A stretch of 12,641 bases of DNA. Origin: Thaumarchaeota archaeon UBA160. GTDB taxonomy: Archaea; Thermoproteota; Nitrososphaeria; Conexivisphaerales; UBA164. Within the stretch, counting starts at the first letter, position 1; each line of letters opens with the position of its first letter. The stretch lies in NCBI GenBank assembly GCA_002506605.1, contig DAXX01000047.1:4425-17065 (forward strand), in the 5' to 3' direction. The notes beneath the pieces were generated by a model. It did not search any database. It was given only the letters and a program-made list of their open reading frames with translations, and had not been told where the DNA came from. A program made the translations under genes and the position numbers. Below are positions 6,111 to 12,641 of the stretch, piece after piece.

Positions 6111-6852
6111 AAAATTTTATTTTGTATGGATCTTTCATCAAAGCAGTACCTATCAAAAACGCGTCAGCCCCGTTTTTTCTGAGTTGGAATATTTGGGATC
6201 TTTTATTTATACCACTTTCAGCTATTTTTAGAGACCTTGCGGGTGCAAGTTTCATAAGTTCAATAACCTTTTCAACTTTTACATTCAACGAATTAAGATC
6301 CCGTGCGTTTATACCTATTGTGTCAACTCCACAATAAGAGGCGGCGATTTTTAGATCATTTTCGTTTTCTATTTCTACTAAAGGCGTCATCTTATAGCCT
6401 TTTATAACTTCATAAAGATTACAAAGTTCATTTTCTTTTAGTATACGAACGATCAATAATACTGCATCTGCACCTATGCTGTAAGCTGTGTGAATTTGAT
6501 CCTCGGTAACTACAAAATCTTTGAAAAGCAAAGGTATTTTTACTATCTTAGCTATCGCATCAAAAACGTCATAACTACCAGAAAAGTAAACAGGTTCAGT
6601 TAAAATACTTAATCCAGCTACACCTGAACTTTCCATGAATTTTGCATATTCTATTGGATTTCTCTCCTGCTTAAATCCTGAAGGTGAGCTTTTTTTAAAT
6701 TCAGCTATTATAGGGTTAAATCCTTCTTTTTTCTTTTTAATTATGCTTTCTTTAAAATCATAAATAGGTCGGTCCCTTGTCTTTATAATAGTCTTCCTTG
6801 ATTTAATAGCTTTAATTACTTCATAAAGCCAGCCGGTTAACTCGCGCGTCAA
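6103..6852 (-). CDS. trpC: Indole-3-glycerol phosphate synthase
   Basis: This 249-residue cytosolic TIM-barrel enzyme converts CdRP to indole-3-glycerol phosphate, CO2 and water. The active-site residues known from the Sulfolobus enzyme are all present: E51 and K53 in IIAEFKKSSPSG, K111 in LLFKDF, E160 in PLVEI, N182 in GINARDL, and E212-S213 in AESGI. Length is normal. The start is TTG at 6852. AAGGTG lies 6 nt upstream, and the resulting N-terminus (MTRELTGWL) matches the Sulfolobus form as I remember it, so the unusual codon is well supported. It is the last gene of the trp operon, 3 nt after the trpG stop. Its final Phe-Phe codons form part of a T6 run that may act as the operon terminator. 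Confidence 0.97.
   Translation of the reverse strand: MTRELTGWLYEVIKAIKSRKTIIKTRDRPIYDFKESIIKKKKEGFNPIIAEFKKSSPSGFKQERNPIEYAKFMESSGVAGLSILTEPVYFSGSYDVFDAIAKIVKIPLLFKDFVVTEDQIHTAYSIGADAVLLIVRILKENELCNLYEVIKGYKMTPLVEIENENDLKIAASYCGVDTIGINARDLNSLNVKVEKVIELMKLAPARSLKIAESGINKRSQIFQLRKNGADAFLIGTALMKDPYKIKFFI
6109..6123. terminator. Shared T-tracts at the convergent gene ends
   Basis: A6 followed by TTTTATTTT at 6109-6123 supplies a T6 run on the minus strand, inside the last codons of trpC. It also supplies a T4-A-T4 run on the plus strand just past the membrane-protein stop. With the genes overlapping tail-to-tail, this short element could serve as terminator for both, though each transcript may run further. 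Confidence 0.35.
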
Positions 6853-6855
6853 TTT

Positions 6856-7440
6856 TTACACCTTGTTAAAAAAGTTATAAAGTATTTTTTTTCCTACAGA
6901 AGTTCCTATGCTTTCAGGGTGAAACTGTGTGCCAAATATTTTGTATTCTTTATGGTGTATGCCCATTATTTCGTTGTCTTCTAAACTTATGGCATCAACT
7001 TCTAGAGGATCTTTAACATCATAAAGAACCAGACTATGGTATCTTGTCGCGGTAAATTCAGGGGTTATACCCTGATAAAGTGGCGAATTTGAAAAATGCC
7101 TTATTTTACCGATTTTCCCGTGCATGATCTTTTTTGCTGTTCTCATCTTTGCGCCGTATGATATTCCTATAGCCTGATGTCCAAGGCAAACTCCCAGCAT
7201 CGGAATTCTTCTGCCAATGAGTTTTATCAGATCAATAACGATTCCAACATCCTCCTTCTTTTCAGGGGTTCCTGGACCAGGAGAAATTATTATCCTATCT
7301 GGATTTATCCTTTCGACTGCTTTAACAGATATCTCATCATTTCTTACTACTATTGCGACGCTTCCAAGTTCTCCAACATATTGTGCTATGTTATAAACAA
7401 AGCTATCATAATTATCAATTATTAGGGTTATATCGCTCAT
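6856..7440 (-). CDS. trpG: Anthranilate synthase glutamine amidotransferase subunit
   Basis: This 194-residue class I glutamine amidotransferase supplies ammonia to TrpE for anthranilate formation. The triad is complete: C85 in the nucleophile elbow GVCLGHQAIG, and H174 and E176 in QFHPES. The oxyanion-region motif SPGPGTP (53-59) is also present. It is a stand-alone subunit, not fused to trpD or trpE. The ATG overlaps the trpE stop as ATGA, and GGTGA lies 6 nt upstream inside the end of trpE, which indicates coupled synthesis of the two partner subunits in similar amounts. It contains no tryptophan residue. Within the family it could also be PabA-type, but the operon settles the role. Confidence 0.97.
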   Translation of the reverse strand: MSDITLIIDNYDSFVYNIAQYVGELGSVAIVVRNDEISVKAVERINPDRIIISPGPGTPEKKEDVGIVIDLIKLIGRRIPMLGVCLGHQAIGISYGAKMRTAKKIMHGKIGKIRHFSNSPLYQGITPEFTATRYHSLVLYDVKDPLEVDAISLEDNEIMGIHHKEYKIFGTQFHPESIGTSVGKKILYNFFNKV

Positions 7441-8744
7441 TTTGTATCACCTGCGGCAAGCCTTAAGGCTTTCATCTTGAACTCGGTCTCCCAGTACTCA
7501 TCTTCAGGTACAGAATCATATACTATGCCTGCACCAGCTTGGATTCTCATTGTTTGATTGTTAAAAAAAGCGCTCCTTATCGCAAGAGCAAATTCTGAGT
7601 CACCATTAGATGAAAAATATCCTACTGCACCAGCATAAGGCCCTCTTTTATATGGTTCAATTTCCTCTATTAAATTTATAGCGTAAGGTTTTGGCGCACC
7701 GCTTACAGTTCCTGCCGGGAATGTAGCTTTTAGAACATCTGGTGCAAAGATGTTTTTTCTTAGAGTGCCTATAACTCTGCTTACCATATGTTGCACATGA
7801 CTGTATTTTTCTACGTACATGAGGTCAGGAACCTTAACAGAGCCATAATAAGACACTTTCCCTGCATCGTTCCTTGCTAAATCTACTAGCATAAGATGCT
7901 CAGCCCTTTCTTTTTCTGAACGTACCAAATCTTTTTCTAGTTTAAAATCGTCCTCAGGATTTTTTCCACGCGGTCTTGATCCAGCTATAGGATAAATTTC
8001 AATAACTCCATCCTGAAGGCTAAAAAGAGTTTCAGGGCTAGCACCGATCAGTTTTCTTTCTCCAAACTTAAGGTAATACATGTAGGGGGAAGGATTTATG
8101 TTTCTTAGTCTTTTATAGAATGCTAGCGGATCTCCGCTAAATGTATATAAATAAAACCTAGAAATAACTACCTGGAATACGTAACCTGCAACTATTTTCT
8201 CGTGCGCTTTTTTAACAGAATATTCAAAATCTTCTTTTTTAAAGGACTCTAATTCTAACTTTGCCTTAAACTCTCCGGAATCGCTACACGATGCTTTGGG
8301 TTCTTCGCCATAGATGTAAACATTATCTTGGTAATTATCATATATTATTATATTTTTAGGTATAAAAAATTCAAAATCGGGCCATGCTTCTGCTTCAGGC
8401 TTTTCGTCTTTTACTTTTTCCCAATATCTTACAGAATCATAGCTAAGGTAGCCGATTGGGCCGCCTTTATACCTTCCGGGAAACTGGACTTCTTCAGATC
8501 TAGAGATAAGTTCGCTAAAAACTTCTATTGGATCATAAAAATCTTTAGAAAAAGTTCCCTCTACCTTTCCATTTTTCCCGCTTATTCTCTCTTTTGCTTC
8601 CCATGCAATTATAGAATACCTGGTAAGATGCTCCGGCTTGCCTAAACTTTCGAGAAGTGCTGCTGTTTCGTTTTCCTTTTCTATACAAGAAAAGAGCTTA
8701 AATGGCTCAGGCATTTGAGAAATCTTCTTTTCAGTTATGATCAC
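7437..8744 (-). CDS. trpE: Anthranilate synthase component I
   Basis: The chorismate-binding enzyme forms anthranilate from chorismate with ammonia from TrpG. Seen in order: the LLESLG motif near the N-terminus, which in this family belongs to the tryptophan feedback site, so allosteric inhibition is probably kept; PIAGSRPRG; AEHLMLVDLARND; GTVSGAPKP; and a C-terminal GAGIVYDS block. The length is about 435 residues, normal for the short archaeal form. I chose GTG at 8744 because GAGGTTG lies at the same spacing as the other ribosome sites of this operon, and it gives an N-terminus close in length to the Sulfolobus protein. A TTG at 8759 would add five residues. The gene overlaps trpF by 14 bp (29 with TTG). 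Confidence 0.95.
   Translation of the reverse strand: MIITEKKISQMPEPFKLFSCIEKENETAALLESLGKPEHLTRYSIIAWEAKERISGKNGKVEGTFSKDFYDPIEVFSELISRSEEVQFPGRYKGGPIGYLSYDSVRYWEKVKDEKPEAEAWPDFEFFIPKNIIIYDNYQDNVYIYGEEPKASCSDSGEFKAKLELESFKKEDFEYSVKKAHEKIVAGYVFQVVISRFYLYTFSGDPLAFYKRLRNINPSPYMYYLKFGERKLIGASPETLFSLQDGVIEIYPIAGSRPRGKNPEDDFKLEKDLVRSEKERAEHLMLVDLARNDAGKVSYYGSVKVPDLMYVEKYSHVQHMVSRVIGTLRKNIFAPDVLKATFPAGTVSGAPKPYAINLIEEIEPYKRGPYAGAVGYFSSNGDSEFALAIRSAFFNNQTMRIQAGAGIVYDSVPEDEYWETEFKMKALRLAAGDTK
7447..7451 (-). promoter_or_regulatory. Ribosome binding site of trpG
   Basis: GGTGA within the last codons of trpE ends 6 nt before the trpG ATG. Spacing equals that at the symporter GTG and supports translational coupling of trpE and trpG. 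Confidence 0.6.
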
Positions 8745-9321
8745 TTTTAACAACCTCAATTATTTTTTTCATTTTTGCTTCATCCTTTTTTCCAATATGG
8801 GATTCTATTCCGCTTGATACATCAATCCACGCTGGATTAAGCGCTACATAAAGATGAATATTATCAGGCGTAATTCCGCCACCAAGTCCAGAATCAGGTC
8901 TTAGCTTAAGTAATTCCTTTGCATAAACTAGATCTACAGGCGCGCCTTTTTTCAAAGAATCTATAAGCGGAATTGCGTTTGATACATTATCTAAAAGTTT
9001 CATGTAAAATAACCCATCTTTTGATGCTGGAACGTAAAGTATAAAACGCGATGAATAAGAACGCAGCTTTTCAAGTTCTTCTTTTTTTAAAACCTTATGT
9101 ACCTGTATATAATCAGCTAAGTCGATAAGCTCGTCAAATCTGGGTTCGAGTTTAACAGCTACGATAGGGATTCTTAATATTCTTTTGGCTTCATATAAAA
9201 GCTGCGGTGTAACGTATCTAACTTGCCCAGGTTCTAGTATGAAGCCTAGCATATCAGCGCCAAGTCTATCAGCTTTAATAGCATCGTTTAGGTTTGTGAT
9301 TCCGCAAAACTTAACCTTCAA
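8731..9321 (-). CDS. trpF: Phosphoribosylanthranilate isomerase
   Basis: This 196-residue TIM-barrel enzyme isomerises phosphoribosylanthranilate to CdRP. The catalytic pair is visible: C6 in KFCGIT as general base and D121 in LIDSLKKG as general acid. The phosphate-binding ends GLGGGITPDNI and WIDVSSGIES close the barrel. DSLKKGAPVDL, VPAS and IDVSSGIE match the divergent Sulfolobus type rather than the usual bacterial motifs. The start must be TTG at 9321: cysteine 6 is only five codons in, and no ATG or GTG is available before it. The TTG overlaps the trpD stop as TTGA, and GGATGA lies 7 nt upstream. TrpF is often the least conserved Trp enzyme in sequence, but assignment here is secure from the catalytic motifs and context. 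Confidence 0.96.
   Translation of the reverse strand: MKVKFCGITNLNDAIKADRLGADMLGFILEPGQVRYVTPQLLYEAKRILRIPIVAVKLEPRFDELIDLADYIQVHKVLKKEELEKLRSYSSRFILYVPASKDGLFYMKLLDNVSNAIPLIDSLKKGAPVDLVYAKELLKLRPDSGLGGGITPDNIHLYVALNPAWIDVSSGIESHIGKKDEAKMKKIIEVVKSDHN
8751..8757 (-). promoter_or_regulatory. Ribosome binding site deciding the trpE start
   Basis: GAGGTTG ends 6 nt before GTG at 8744. The alternative TTG start at 8759 would place the site partly inside the coding region, so GTG is preferred. Confidence 0.5.
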
Positions 9322-10361
9322 ACTACGCTCATCCTCTCAAGAATCTCAAGCCTATGCAAATTACCATGTGATGCTACAACTCTCCTCAATGTTTCATTGC
9401 CTTTTTCAACAAGCCGCTCTGCCAGCTCAATTCCATCTGAAAGCTCAGAAACTATTCCAGAAGCTAAAAGTCCAAGAGCAGAATTTGCAACTATGAACAT
9501 CTTTAATGCAGGATCTTTTCCTTTTAAAGCTCTGATAAATCTAGCTGCCGAATCTTCAGGCCCTTTTATTTTCAGTTTTTCAATATTTATAGGTTCTTTT
9601 AGCTTTAGATCTTCTAATGATATTCTAAACTGTTCGTAACTTTTTCTTTTAATTCTGACTACTTCCGTAAAACCTGATACTGAAACTTCATCAATTCCAG
9701 GAAAACCATGCACAAGGTAAACATTTTGGGCATCTAAAGTAAGAAGAGCCTCAGAAACAGGTTGCAGAAGATCGCGCGAATAGACGCCTATAACCTGTTT
9801 TTTAACGCCTGCGGGGTTTGTAAGCGGGCCTAAAATATTAAATATTGTCCGTATACCTAAAGCTTTTCTAATTTGTGCAACGTTTTTCAAAGATGGATGA
9901 TAAAATTGGGCAAATAGAAATACAAAGTGAAAATCTTGAATCAAATTCTCTGCTTCATCTGGTCTTACTAATATGTTATAACCTAGCGCTTCAAGAAACT
10001 CTGCAGAGCCGCTCATGCTGCTTACGCCTTTGTTGCCATGTTTTGCTACTTTTGTAGAATTGCTTATTATTATGGCAGAAGCAGTGCTAGCATTAAAGGT
10101 GCTAAAGCCGTCTCCTCCTGTTCCAGCGGTATCAACGGCATCATACCATGGTCCCACCTTGACCGACGAATCCCTCATGGCAAGAGCAAAGCCTGCTATT
10201 TCATGCGAAGACTCCCCTTTTGCTCTAAGCGCTACCAGTATCGCAGAAGTCTGCGCTTCAGAAAGTTCACCTTTAATTATCGCTGAAGCTATTTCAAAAG
10301 ATTCTTCAAAACTTAGATCTTTTTTATTTAGAAGTTTTTCTAAAATTTTATTAAAACTCAT
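9318..10361 (-). CDS. trpD: Anthranilate phosphoribosyltransferase
   Basis: The enzyme transfers phosphoribose from PRPP to anthranilate. Motifs in order, numbered from the upstream TTG: GTGGD (81-85) binds PRPP pyrophosphate, NAST (91-94) and KHGN (108-111) complete the PRPP site, R166 lies in the anthranilate pocket, ILGPLTNPA follows (177-185), and D225-E226 in GIDEVS bind magnesium. It is about 347 residues, normal, and not fused to trpG. The sequence begins TTG ATG; I take ATG at 10361, but AGGTGAG upstream is spaced better for TTG at 10364, which adds one residue. It overlaps the end of trpA by 11-14 bp and the start of trpF by 4 bp, implying coupled translation. Confidence 0.97.
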   Translation of the reverse strand: MSFNKILEKLLNKKDLSFEESFEIASAIIKGELSEAQTSAILVALRAKGESSHEIAGFALAMRDSSVKVGPWYDAVDTAGTGGDGFSTFNASTASAIIISNSTKVAKHGNKGVSSMSGSAEFLEALGYNILVRPDEAENLIQDFHFVFLFAQFYHPSLKNVAQIRKALGIRTIFNILGPLTNPAGVKKQVIGVYSRDLLQPVSEALLTLDAQNVYLVHGFPGIDEVSVSGFTEVVRIKRKSYEQFRISLEDLKLKEPINIEKLKIKGPEDSAARFIRALKGKDPALKMFIVANSALGLLASGIVSELSDGIELAERLVEKGNETLRRVVASHGNLHRLEILERMSVV

Positions 10362-11085
10362 CAAGGATCGCTCTCACCTTTTTTACAATTTCTAAAGCGC
10401 TTCTGAGCCCAAGATTTTCAAAAGCTTCTACATAAGCCGATCCAATGGCAACACCGTCAGCACCAGCGCTCAAAACTTCTTTTATTTCTTCTAAACCTTT
10501 TAGGCCAAAACCAACAACTATCTTGTTGTTTGTGATGTTCTTTAATCGCTTTAAAAGAGCGCTTACATTAACTGGAGTAGCGATGCCGGTAGTTGGTCTT
10601 ATGCCATAATAAAGGAATGGTACGGAAAACTTAGAAACGTGCGATATCATTTTGTCAGGTATGAACGGAGAGACAAAAATAACAGGCTTAAGTCCTTTTT
10701 CTAAAGTTTTATTCAAATATTTATAATATTCTTCAGAAAAATCAATAAGCAAATCTGGAAACATTACTCCATCTGCACCTACAGCTTTTATCATATCAAG
10801 AAACTCATCAAAGTTATTTTGAATGCTTTCTAGATACGTTAGCAGTATTATTTTTTTATTTGTTATGCTCCTTGAATCAGATATAAGTTTTTCAAAATTA
10901 TTATAAGCAGATTTTACTTTCAAGTATGACTTTCTTATCAGCGGGCCGTCATATTTTGCAAAGGCAGGCGGATAGCCTAGTTCAAAAATATCTGTGCCCA
11001 ATGCATCTGATTCTTTTATAAACTTTAAGTATTCACTTTTATTAGGGTACCCTAAGGTTATATAGCTTACTAATAGCTTTTTCAT
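10351..11085 (-). CDS. trpA: Tryptophan synthase alpha subunit
   Basis: This 244-residue TIM-barrel lyase cleaves indole-3-glycerol phosphate to indole and glyceraldehyde 3-phosphate. The catalytic acid is E35 in FELGYPP and the indole-binding aspartate is D46 in KYDGPLIRKS, equal to E49 and D60 of E. coli TrpA. VSYITLGYP at the N-terminus, GVMFPDLLIDF, TGIATPVN and the phosphate-binding GFGLKG and GVAIGSA follow. It is shorter than the E. coli enzyme (268) mainly at the N-terminus, as in Sulfolobus. GGAGGT lies 9 nt before the ATG, inside the end of trpB, and only 2 nt separate the genes. No tryptophan residue occurs. The bacterial-type tight TrpA-TrpB1 complex is not expected, because the partner here is TrpB2. 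Confidence 0.97.
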   Translation of the reverse strand: MKKLLVSYITLGYPNKSEYLKFIKESDALGTDIFELGYPPAFAKYDGPLIRKSYLKVKSAYNNFEKLISDSRSITNKKIILLTYLESIQNNFDEFLDMIKAVGADGVMFPDLLIDFSEEYYKYLNKTLEKGLKPVIFVSPFIPDKMISHVSKFSVPFLYYGIRPTTGIATPVNVSALLKRLKNITNNKIVVGFGLKGLEEIKEVLSAGADGVAIGSAYVEAFENLGLRSALEIVKKVRAILDEF

Positions 11086-11087
11086 GA

Positions 11088-12341
11088 TTATTTAACCTCC
11101 ATTTTTTGATAATAAGAAAGGTCGAGCAAACCATGACCGCTTAGATTGAACGCTATAACAGTTCTTTCTTTTTTCTCTTTAGCTTCTTTTGCCAACTTAA
11201 TCACGGCGCTAATTGCATGGGCGCTTTCAGGCGCAGGGATAATACCCTGAACGCGCGCAAATAGTTGAGCCGCAGAATAAACGTCATTTTCATCGAATTC
11301 CATCCATTCTATTATTTTATCCTTAATCATTAGGCTAAGAGTTGGAGCTAATCCGTGATACCTTAAGCCTCCTGAATATATAGGCGGAGGTATGTAATCA
11401 TTTCCAAGAGTTATCATTTTAAGCATTGGCAAGAGGCCGGCCGAGTCAGGAAAGTCATATTTATAAACGCCGTTGCTAAATTTTTTTATTTCGGATGATC
11501 CAACAGCTACATAACGTGAACCTATTTTAGAACTTATAAATGGATAAGTAAATCCGGCAAAGTTACTGCCTCCCCCTACACAGCCTACAAGAATTTCTGG
11601 TTCTTCGCCTATAGCATCAAACTGTTTTATAGCTTCAAGACCTATTATTGACTGATGTAATAGAACAACTTCCAGCACGCTTCCAATAAGATATTTATAA
11701 CCGTTTTTGATGGTGTATTCTATGGCTTCGCTCATAGCTATGCCTAAAGATCCTGGATTTGTCGGATTCTTCTTAAGTTCGTTTTTGCCATGTTCAGTAA
11801 TGTCAGAGGGACTCGGATACACTTCGGCACCGTAAAGCCTCATGATGATTTTTCTACCGGGTTTTTGTTCGTAACTGACCTTTACCATGAAAATTGTTGA
11901 TTTTATTTTCATCAAAGATGCCGCAAGCGCCACGGCCGTACCCCATTGCCCAGCCCCTGTTTCGGTAACAACCCTTTCTACCCCTTCTTCTTTAGCAAAA
12001 TATGCTTGCGGTATAGCTGTGTTTATTTTATGAGATCCAGAATGGGTTGCACCTTCATATTTAAAGTAAATCCTTGCAGGAGTATCAAGTATTTCCTCAA
12101 GTTTTTTAGCTCTTATTAATGGTGTTGGTCGCCCTGCAAGCTCGTACAGCTTTACTACTTCATCAGGTATCTTTACATATCTTTCGGCTGTAAACTGTTG
12201 TCTAAGAACTTCTTTAGGAATTATATCATTTAGTAGCTCGATTCTTGAAAAGTTAGAACCCTCTGGATCTAAAGGCGGGGGTAAAGGTTTAGCAAGATCA
12301 GGCACTACATTATACCAGTATCGTGGAATAATGTCGCTCAT
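11088..12341 (-). CDS. trpB: Tryptophan synthase beta subunit, TrpB2 type
   Basis: This 417-residue PLP enzyme condenses indole with L-serine. The PLP lysine is K105 in SGSHKIN, the catalytic glutamate is E127 in TETGAGQWG, and GGGSN (256-260) holds the PLP phosphate. SGHG near the C-terminus carries the serine that contacts the PLP ring nitrogen. The long N-terminus before GRPTPL (about 70 residues), GQWG rather than GQHG, and the length above 400 mark the TrpB2 subgroup. In Sulfolobus a TrpB2 likewise lies in the trp operon and binds TrpA only weakly or transiently. No second trpB lies in the window. It is the first gene of the operon, with a TATA box at -26 and no Shine-Dalgarno site, so the mRNA is probably leaderless. 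Confidence 0.97.
   Translation of the reverse strand: MSDIIPRYWYNVVPDLAKPLPPPLDPEGSNFSRIELLNDIIPKEVLRQQFTAERYVKIPDEVVKLYELAGRPTPLIRAKKLEEILDTPARIYFKYEGATHSGSHKINTAIPQAYFAKEEGVERVVTETGAGQWGTAVALAASLMKIKSTIFMVKVSYEQKPGRKIIMRLYGAEVYPSPSDITEHGKNELKKNPTNPGSLGIAMSEAIEYTIKNGYKYLIGSVLEVVLLHQSIIGLEAIKQFDAIGEEPEILVGCVGGGSNFAGFTYPFISSKIGSRYVAVGSSEIKKFSNGVYKYDFPDSAGLLPMLKMITLGNDYIPPPIYSGGLRYHGLAPTLSLMIKDKIIEWMEFDENDVYSAAQLFARVQGIIPAPESAHAISAVIKLAKEAKEKKERTVIAFNLSGHGLLDLSYYQKMEVK
11095..11100 (-). promoter_or_regulatory. Ribosome binding site of trpA
   Basis: GGAGGT, the strongest Shine-Dalgarno match in the window, lies within the last codons of trpB and 9 nt before the trpA ATG. Confidence 0.7.
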
Positions 12342-12641
12342 TGAGCAATAATTAACTGTAGAGTATAAAAATTTTTCTTAATGATATTTTTATTACATTA
12401 ATGTATTATCTTTTAATTATATTATTATTTAATAATTTTAATTATGTATTTTTGGTGCATATGGCTTAGTATATAATAATCTAATTTGAAAGTTTGGGTT
12501 CTTGTTTAATAGTTAGTATTTTGCCCCTGTTATGTACAGAGTATTGTAGTTAACAAATGATCTGACACTTTCCGCAAAAGATATTTATTTTTTATGGAAG
12601 ACTATTAGTCTAAAGTACTGTGTTGAATAAATGTTATAAGG
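12342..12641. other. Right-edge intergenic region upstream of trpB
   Basis: This stretch is very AT-rich and contains no ORF of useful size. It holds the trp promoter at its left end. A single TGTACA occurs at 12533-12538. A plus-strand TATA-like stretch at 12580-12590 would place a start near 12612-12620, where GTG at 12620 opens a frame that runs off the window after seven codons. This could be the start of a divergent gene, but seven codons are no proof. Confidence 0.5.
12363..12371 (-). promoter_or_regulatory. TATA box of the trp operon
   Basis: TTTTTATAC on the minus strand is centred 26 nt before the trpB ATG, so transcription should begin at or beside the start codon. There is no room for a leader peptide or riboswitch between this box and trpB; control would have to act at the promoter or by TrpE feedback. 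Confidence 0.6.

Larger units (their letters stand above)
6103..12341 (-). other. Tryptophan biosynthesis operon trpBADFEGC
   Basis: Seven genes run in one direction with junctions of +2 nt (B-A), -11 (A-D), -4 (D-F), -14 (F-E), -4 (E-G) and +3 (G-C). They supply every enzyme from chorismate to tryptophan. One promoter-like site precedes trpB and no internal gap is large enough for another clear one. From memory the same order occurs in Sulfolobus. No regulator gene (trpR or trpY type) and no leader peptide are present. Confidence 0.95.

Noticed and set aside
12533..12538. TGTACA upstream of trpB as a TrpY-type TRP box
   Set aside because: One copy only, about 190 bp from the start codon, whereas methanogen TRP boxes are multiple and near the promoter. 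A single 6-mer is expected by chance.
12620..12641. Start of a divergent plus-strand gene at the right edge
   Set aside because: A TATA-like stretch and an open GTG frame exist, but seven codons cannot support a call.
1..12641. CRISPR array, defence island or toxin-antitoxin pair
   Set aside because: No regularly spaced repeats and no cas, nuclease or toxin-like genes were found on either strand; all sizeable coding regions belong to metabolism or transport, apart from one unassigned membrane protein.

Overview
The window reads as a contiguous piece of an AT-rich archaeal chromosome, most likely an acidothermophile related to Sulfolobales or a similar lineage. The reasons: an intact archaeal tRNA-Pro without encoded CCA; TATA-like boxes centred about 25-26 nt before the first codon of five transcription units (leaderless mRNAs); GGTGA/GGAGG-type Shine-Dalgarno sites only in front of internal operon genes; and Trp proteins that, from memory, align closely with Sulfolobus enzymes (TrpC E51/K53 fall on the same numbers). 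The exact lineage cannot be settled by eye.

Layout. Positions 1-232 hold no clear gene, but a GC-richer patch near 195-225 may be an insertion-sequence end. A minus-strand APC-family permease (233-1504) lies downstream of tRNA-Pro(GGG) (1552-1626), each with its own promoter-like TATA box. Divergently, a two-gene plus-strand operon (1841-3595) encodes a DUF3311 small membrane protein and an SSS-family sodium:solute symporter. Then come a cytoplasmic Ntn-hydrolase of the gamma-glutamyltransferase family (3792-5237) and an unassigned 8-segment membrane protein (5358-6110).

The right half (6103-12341, minus strand) is a complete seven-gene tryptophan operon in transcription order trpB-A-D-F-E-G-C. 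It covers every step from chorismate to tryptophan: TrpE/TrpG make anthranilate, TrpD adds PRPP, TrpF isomerises, TrpC closes the indole ring, TrpA releases indole and TrpB condenses it with serine. Genes abut or overlap by a few bases, which implies one transcript and coupled translation. The beta subunit is the TrpB2 type. The operon ends tail-to-tail, with an 8-bp overlap, against the membrane-protein gene. About 300 bp of AT-rich DNA lies upstream of trpB.

The left half is peptide/amino-acid or organic-acid uptake and catabolism, the right half tryptophan biosynthesis. I see no defence system, CRISPR array, complete mobile element or new multi-gene system. The points most worth a second look are the non-canonical active site of the GGT-family protein, the two-mode translation-start pattern including a predicted leaderless TTG start, a 14-bp palindrome abutting a start codon, and the overlapping convergent gene ends.
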